Below, in pieces: positions 57,259-64,000 of a stretch of DNA of 64,000 nt. The DNA comes from Anthoceros angustus. Lineage: Eukaryota > Streptophyta > Anthocerotopsida > Anthocerotales > Anthocerotaceae. Position 1 is the stretch's first letter; every line of letters begins with the position of its first letter. Made by a program: the position numbers and the translations under genes. The notes under the pieces are model-generated. The model saw nothing but the letters and a program-made list of their open reading frames with translations. It was not told where the DNA came from and made no database searches. The stretch lies in the NCBI GenBank assembly GCA_010909165.1, contig VJWM01000328.1, forward strand, positions 1 through 64,000, in the 5' to 3' direction.

Positions 57259-60200
57259 CAAGACGGTTTGGACAGACCGAGAGATTTATCGGTGCCTCAT
57301 AGGATCATGAAGCGGAACGGTTGGAACAACAAGCCGAGGATCTTATCGAGATCCAAGCGGCATGATGATTGCGGTCCAGCCGCAGATGACCACGAGGCGG
57401 CCTTTACGGCTAGGCAAGGTTGTGGAGGTGGACCATGAAGTCGCCGACCCCAAGCACAAATCCACCGGTGGCGCACGTAAACCCTAATGCACTTGAGGGT
57501 AGGTACTGAGGAAGCGAGTACCCCACCAGCAGTCACAGGAAAGGTAGGCGCGAATCCTTTGAAGAAACATGTCCAAGCCATCAAGCTTTTGGAGACCACG
57601 ATCATGGGTTACGATTTTGTGTTGACGAGGAGCAAGGACTTTAAGCAAAAACACCATGGATATGTTGAAGAGGAAGGTCTTTGAGTTCTGGCGAGCCTAG
57701 TGAGGAAGCGGTATGGCTGCCTCCTGGATGGTGAAACCGTGATGAGCGGATTGATTGGGCACAGACAACATTGAATCCTCATGCATCTCTGATTATTTGG
57801 TGGACTTGATGGCGGTGTGGACTCCGAGGAGCCGGATCCTAACCCACCTAGAATTAATTTTGATGTTGGCTGAGAGAGAGCCGAGGTCATGAGCGATTTC
57901 CTAGTTATGTGAAGGTGGTTTGTTTTATTAGGATGTGTGCTCCTCTTTTGGAGTGTTGGCAAGCAGTGGTTGAGTCTCGTGGCTTCTCCAGGACATCCAG
58001 GCACTTGTAACACGTATCATGTTTTGTAAGGTTTCACACTTATCCGGTGTATGGCTGGTGTACCCCGTTTTTTTGCATGCGAGTACGTTCGACAATTGTA
58101 TGTAGGATGGGAAGGAATGGGGAGACGAGCGAACCTCCTCCGGCCGTACTCCCCCTCTTGCCCCTCACTCTCCTTTTATTTTCCATCACGCTCAAGAACT
58201 GCGCTTCGGTTGGCGATCCCTGGCGGCTCTTGAGTGCCCAGGGGTGAAGCGGGCGTGAGTGGCCTTGGGTGGCCGGCAGTGGTGCGTGTTGGTTGAGGGC
58301 ACCATTTGCGAGGCGCTTATCGGGAGATTGGAAGCTGAGAGGCTTCGCCTGCCGGTGCAGTGTGGCGCCCGCCCGCTTGCTGCTTACACCTGGCTGGTGC
58401 AACAAGCAGCTGCTGCTACTAACCACGGACTTGTGGCACCACCCGCCTTTATGCAGGCTAGTTCTCTGATTGCGATGAGAACGAGGCGGCGGCTACCACC
58501 ACGGTGACATCTGACATCGCAGTCAAGAGGGCTAGGAGGAAGACCTCTCGGGCTGGGCCTCAGGTCCAACACGCGAGGCAATGCTTTTGTTAGGCGATCC
58601 GGGCTTCGTGGGCACCCATTTTCCTCACCCCAAACTGACTGTTGGTTCCGGAAGGGAGGTGGGTGTGAGGTGGCCTTAAGGGAGCCGCTAGGGGTGTGGA
58701 CCCTTCCAGAGGGATGAGGGTGGAAAGCCAAGGATATATAACCAGGACCTCTCACTTGCCGGGAGGAGGTGAAGGCAAAGTGAGCTCTGAAGATTCGTAG
58801 ACCATATTTGGCGGTGAGGAGATCGGGAGTTGTCTCTGGAGGTTGGATGCGAAGGCGTATGGGCGCTGAGAAGGAGGGAGGAGTTAGCTCGTGATGGTCG
58901 CAGCGGCACTGACCCAAAAAGGCTTGGCGGCCAGTGGAGGGAGCGGCCAAGTGAAGGCGAGGCAGTGAGGATGGCAAGTATGGTTTACGGCCTTACGAGA
59001 TTCTTATATGGCCGCAGTGTTTTCCATCCTTCTTTGTTGCTTGTGTGTTCTGCGGATATTTGATGGTGTTGATCAGTGCTAAATGGCACATCTGGTTTGA
59101 GTGCCGCTAGTGTTGGTTTCTTGTTCGATGGTGCACATTGGTGTACGAAATTATGCAACGAGACTAGCCTAGGAATGAGCACTATTGGTTTTGGTTTCCT
59201 ATAGCAGGATGCTCACTATCGAATAGTGCTTTTGTTGAATCCTTTACACACACTTTGGTCTTTGACGGGTACATCGTTTAAAGCATGGTCAATATGGGCA
59301 TTGTGTGGCTGGTGCTCACCGGACATCCGGGTTTTGGCCAACTGCTTTTCTCGCCTTGTCCCCTGCTTCATTGCTCATGACAAAGACTTGCGGTGTTTAT
59401 CCCTTTTATAAGTAAATCACTGCTAGGGTCTGCCTAGTCTAGTGTTCGTTTTAAGCTCGCCTTGTGTCGTGTATTTTGGATGGCAAATGCGAGAAGGCGA
59501 TTAGTTAGTTTACATTTGGCTAAATTATACATCTAATTCACCACTTGGATACCAAATGACATGTGTTGATGCATTTGTTGTATTATGTATAGTGACATGT
59601 AGAGACATATTGAACTTGAACTTTCACGTTGCTACATATTTAAAGACACCGTGGGATGTCCGACATGAGGGGCATGTGAAGGAAATGAAATGTATCCACA
59701 ACATTAGTCTCGTCGACTTTGGCCCTTAGTACATATATTCAAAAGCGTCACAAACTTGGCGATTTTGAAAGACTAACCGATTTTGGAAAAGTGTCCTTGA
59801 AAGTGCTGAAAACGCTGGTATTTTCAAACTTGATCCAACCGAGGACCATTATTTGCAAGATCAAATGGCATGATAAAGCTAGAAATGGTGTTATGAAAAA
59901 CCCTGGGTTATCTGCGATGTGTGTTTTTTGACCCTTGTGTCTGGAAAAACCCACGAAATCACGATTTGATTTGATTTGATTTCAAATGTAAAATTTGGTC
60001 ATTTCGACCTCTGTCTCTAAAAAGAGGGGTGTGTCTCCAGGTCTTAGGAGACCTTGTTAATTAGTGGGCGCACTTCTTCAGGAAGAAGTAACAGAGGATG
60101 CTTTAAGCCTGCAAACAGCAAGCTTTGTACACCAACAATAAAGGAAAGGGCAAAGCCCAACTTCGTGAGGTGAGATGAATACCTCGAAGCAGCTCACAAG

Positions 60201-60684
60201 GAGCTTCTACGTACGCAAGCCCAAGAAGGTCGAAAATGCCACTGTGCCAAATTCCGTGCCATTGGGAGACCGAGTGTCGAAAGAAGGGCCCCGAGTACCG
60301 CAAGGAGGGCAACTCCACTTCACGCATACACGTTGTGGTGACCAAACAGGCTCACCGCAATTTCACCGTAGGGACGGGAGTTTTCTTCTCACCCTCTCAT
60401 AACCCCACATGCTTGCCTCGCAAATACCAAGGCAAACCCATACAGAGTGGTTCCTTGATACAGTGCAATGCACATCCGTTCGGCTGAAGTTCATTCGGGC
60501 ATACAGTTAGTTAGTTCGCATTTGTTTACCTAGGTGACGATAGCGGTGCTTGTCGGTGTTGTGATCAAGCTACCGATCCTTCGGGCATCACGCCTGTTGG
60601 CGTATTTGCATCATGTGTCTAAATGACACTGTAAACAGTTAGAAGGAGATGGAACATGGATAATCATAGTCACATCGGGATGGC
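57259..60684. other. No recognisable gene
   Basis: Only overlapping short ORFs; those at 58047-58507 and 58384-58977 occupy both strands of a GC-rich stretch with no domain. It includes one caccggacatccggg palindrome (59317) and a short attgattt-type simple run (59960-59985). It may be the remaining tail of the older element plus unrelated DNA. Confidence 0.4.
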
Positions 60685-60710
60685 ATAATATTTGAAGCGG
60701 CTGAATATAC
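60685..60710 (+). repeat. Terminal repeat of a third two-gene element
   Basis: Matches the left TIR at 47561 in 25 of 26 positions and in the same orientation. The DUF7869-like C-terminal box lies 1.10 kb inside it, against 1.04 kb in the 47561 element. Confidence 0.6.
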
Positions 60711-61661
60711 ACCAAGCGCTCCGAGGTATTTAAACCGGGAAGGGTGTTTTTGATGGTTGTGAATACACCCTTTTGGGATGTAATTGCCAAATTCGCATTG
60801 AAAAGCGGGTTTAATCATAGTCATGGCATCTTCCTTTCCACGGACCACTAGTAGAACGGTGGTACCGTTGCTGCGACATTTTACGAGGAATAATACCCAT
60901 GGGCTCCCCATCCTTGCGGGTGCAAAATACTTGCCTCCGTGATTTTCGTGCCATTCATTCCAATCATTGTAAAAGAGCGGCGATGATCGTGTTTGAAATC
61001 ATATTCACGGAACTAAGGAGTGCCATCCGGTCTTTGAAATAATGTTGTAACGCTGAACGCGCCGTTAGAGGCATGGCGCCGCATGCCGGCGCCGTCAACC
61101 GAATGCCGGCCACCATGGAGTTGGATCAAGTGTACATCAACATTGATACCGATTAGTGGATCATGATTACGACATGCACTGGTGGATTGTGAAACAACGG
61201 TCAATGCTCATCAACGCCTAAATGCGTCATATCGAAGGGGTTTTCACTAGTGAAAGGCAACCATACATGCGGGATGGTATGCGGCCGACGGAAGTATGTC
61301 CACGAGAAGGCGAGGTTTGGAAGGAACTCAATGCCGGCATGATGTCACACGCTTGTCTTAACAAAGATTTCAAGCGAAAGTAATATATTGTCGCGGCATG
61401 TTATCATGAAACTATAATCCAGTCGCGGCATGTTATCATGAAACTAGGTGCGGAGTTGTTCCACACTTATTCCCAAACCCAAAACTAATGACATTACTCC
61501 TCGCCTGAATCGAGACCCTCACCCCCTCCTTCAATGACGTCATTACCATCATTGTCACTCTCCATCGCCTCATTGGAAGTGCATTGGAGGTGCATTCGGA
61601 GAGCACTCACTTTTCCTTTATAGCTTTTTATCCGCTTGCATGAGATGTTTCGGAAGTTAGT

Positions 61662-62846
61662 TTAAAACCATAGTATACTATAACGGTTTCCGCACAAACA
61701 ACTTTTGGATGTTTGGAGGTCTTTGCTCTTTCTTTTCGCAGTGGCTCTCTCCATTCCACTCCTCAAAATACTCCCCAACATATTTGCCCTCGTAAGCATC
61801 GGTGTGGTCCGTTCGCCACGTGCACAAGTATATAGGGTTGGTGAGATGGACATTAAGAACCTTCGCTACCTGCATATGTGTCGCCACACGCGTCACAATG
61901 AACATTCCTTTCTCTATCTCCGTGATATTGCCATTCATCCTCTCCATTTCCTCCTCCGGCGTCGATACTTTGATAGGCCCCTGTGCATGGCCCTTTGTGG
62001 TATTTCGCGAACAAAGCCTCATCCAATCGCTTCATCCATATTCGCATTGGAGGAACGCAGCTCACCACGCCTGCCGTACCATCTCCGTGGGTTATGCGAC
62101 AAGTCCAATGTTATGGTCTACAATATTTGCGATTTCAACTTGATCATTCCGTAAATCCGTCCACCATTCTTCCTCCGCAGTAGTCAAATAAGTTGGTAGC
62201 TTTATCAATCCTTTCTTCAAGTGATCCACGCCTTCACGTGCGTTAAGACCACTTCCCTTTTTGTCTTTTGCCCGCAGTGCCATCAAGGGAGTCGGGCCGA
62301 TGACGGCGTCTGGAACATGAGACAAAAACTCCAGCCCATCTTCGGATTCCCACAATGGCGAGGTAGAGTACTGCTTACTTCGAATGACAGTTACCTTTCC
62401 GCGGCCGACTTTGTCTTCCCGTGTGATTTTGAACTGGTGTTGAAATGATAGGTTGTTCAACTTCCGCACTGCACTGTATTTCACCACAATCCTCGCTCCT
62501 ATAGGCCACACGAATGACCTAAGTCGGCAACCTCTCAACACAATTACCTCTGGATTTGGCGTGAATGACTCCTCAAAATTTCTTGCATTGTAGGCGGGGA
62601 CACAGCCTCTTTATGCTTTAAATGCTTGGAGAAACAAGAGAACATTTGATCTACCGGTCGGTGTGTATGCCCGACAAGAAGGAAACCAACCTTCACTTTC
62701 TCAAACGCCCATTCCGATCCTATGGGTGCGGCACTTGCACCTCTCTTCGAAAAGGGAATCAAGCACTCGCATGAACTCGGCATCATCTCCTTCCCGCACT
62801 TCATCTCCGGAACAGACTCAACATGTTCAAATTTTGTGAATGCCAA
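61662..62846 (-). mobile_element. DUF7869-like gene, copy 3 (N-terminal part missing)
   Basis: Minus-strand ORFs 62846-62544, 62541-62092 and 62022-61678 give FEKVKVGFLLVGHTHRPVDQ then MFSCFSKHLKHKEAVSPPTM, then IVLRGCRLRSF-type, SFQHQFKITREDKVGRGKV, the long piece GLIKLPTYLTTAEEEWWTDL, and the C-terminal RTDHTDAYEGKYVGEYFEEW. This is the best-preserved C-terminal half of the family in the window. The DGMDQ and HVVG parts are missing upstream (62.85-63.15 kb is short and unrelated), so about 2.3 kb is deleted relative to copy 2. One GCCGCATGCCGGC palindrome lies in its 3' region (61076-61094). Confidence 0.75.
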
Positions 62847-63228
62847 TTGAACGCAAGCTAGGCGATGACATAATGCTCACCAAGCAAATGAACAAAGCAT
62901 TACCGGCCGCCTTCAGAGTGCGTGCTGCAGATGGTTGCTGGCGTTGTAGCTCGCCGCCACGGCCCAATCGCCCTCCACAGTGACTCCACCGAGCTTCGCT
63001 CTTTTAGTTCATCCTCGCCATCAAAAGAGCTCAAGGTCGTTAAAATAGGAAATGAGTGATTTGAGACCCACAGACACGCCATACCAATGTGCTTTTGCCG
63101 AACTAATGACGGCCGCAAAAAGCAATGCCGCATGGTACGCGCCGCCGGCTCATTTATTCAAAACGACTACCGGATCATTAGGGTGACGGCGTGATGAACG
63201 CGGGCTTCTTAAGGTGCGCCCCGATTAG

Positions 63229-64000
63229 GGTTTAATGAGAGCCATACCGCCCTCCTCGCCGCCAAGCCCGAAGTTACGTGAATACGCACCGCGCATAACG
63301 GCGAATTCGGAGGCTCGTCCGCTGCGGGATCATTTGGTGTTTGAGGCACAACGATGCTGCGATCTGGAATTCTCGCGTGACGCCATCGCCGCAAGCTCCC
63401 CAACGCTTTCTGACGTGTTTCATTGACGGAGAGGTGTATTTCTTCCCAAAGCGTGGATTTGGTCCTCCGTCCGGATTTGATGATGGTTGTTGGGCGCAGG
63501 ACATGGCGAGGACGCCAAGCAAAAAGGACTGCCGACATTGGACCGCCACATGGTGCCCTACCGAGAAGCCCCAAGGCGTAAGAAGGAAAGAAATGTAAGG
63601 ATGCGTGTTGTTGAGAAGATCCACCCCGATGATTAGGGTGCCGGCTCTGGAAGCCAATCATTGCACCGGAGGAGCATCTTGTTGGGGAGCGGGAGAGGAG
63701 GAACAAAGTGGTCGCCTGCAAAGGCAAGCACAACCAAAGCAACGGGGCGTGTGGAGAAGCGTGGTATATCCAGAACACGCCGTGTGTTCCGCACTAAACC
63801 CATCCCCCTACACGATGTCGAGACGGTGCAGCCCGAGGCACACAACCAAGGACACCTCGGAGCAAGATTGATTTTGACAGATCAAGAGCCGGACGAAGAC
63901 AATGTAGTGTGGACTCCTATGTCAAGCTCGATTTTTGGGTATAACGGTGCCGCAAACCAAAGAGCAAGAGCAAAGTTGGGTTTTGTGGGCAACTATGGAT
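63229..64000 (+). mobile_element. Start of ParB-methyltransferase gene, copy C (cut by the window end)
   Basis: The plus strand ends with GAANQRARAKLGFVGNYG (63945-64000). It matches the LPNQRARAGWVVWATID segment of copy B at DNA level (aatcagagggcacgagcagg versus aaccaaagagcaagagcaaa) and lies at the corresponding place, divergent from a DUF7869-like gene. The upstream part is broken into short ORFs. The methyltransferase domain would be beyond the window. Confidence 0.45.

Noticed and set aside
60175-60487. Two overlapping 75-83-aa ORFs
   Set aside because: Overlapping frames with no domain and no partner exons; Cys/His content is not in a known zinc pattern.

Overview
The window is nuclear DNA from a green plant-lineage eukaryote, most likely a streptophyte (charophyte alga, bryophyte or lycophyte; the sequence alone does not decide). 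Five housekeeping-type genes with short GT-AG introns of roughly 60-500 bp have plant-type counterparts: the spliceosome-associated ARM-repeat protein CTNNBL1, short-form tRNase Z, the TOR-complex WD40 protein LST8, a plant P-class PPR protein and a small mitochondrial ATP-synthase-f-like protein. No tRNA, rRNA or CRISPR array was recognised.

Layout: 1-8 kb is repeat-rich DNA with a Ty3/gypsy integrase fragment (3.4-4.1 kb, +) and a decayed MULE-like transposase (6.2-7.3 kb, -). 9-21 kb is the gene island: CTNNBL1 (-), tRNase Z (+), LST8 (+), PPR (-) and the ATP-synthase-f-like gene (+). 22.5-23.9 kb holds an AT-rich, exon-like series of unknown function. From 24 kb to the end the DNA is almost all mobile: two LINE 3' ends, a 3x0.5-kb tandem array, an LTR-bounded element (26.3-31.9 kb) whose minus strand encodes gag, an aspartic protease and a C5-cytosine DNA methyltransferase but no complete reverse transcriptase or integrase, copia fragments (32.5-36 kb), and then two or three copies of a large two-gene element (37-64 kb).

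The two-gene element is the most striking part. One gene encodes a ParB-like domain followed by a beta-class N6-adenine/N4-cytosine DNA methyltransferase. The other encodes a DUF7869-like, probably transposase-related protein. The two are arranged head to head in all three copies. One copy is bounded by an exact 26-bp terminal inverted repeat (47561-57012) and seems to have inserted into the 3' part of the DUF7869-like gene of an older copy. A third copy starts with nearly the same terminal sequence at 60685 and runs off the window. The TIR-bounded copy is studded with perfect GGCATGCC-centred palindromes, and the older copy carries a different palindrome, CCGGAyrTCCGG. Two unrelated mobile families here therefore each carry a DNA methyltransferase, of different chemical classes.

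Caution: most mobile ORFs are broken by one- and two-base shifts, and tandem copies differ mainly by small indels in patches between long identical blocks. Some of this may be real decay and some may be consensus error in repeats, so the mobile-element calls rest on motif order across frames rather than on intact reading frames.
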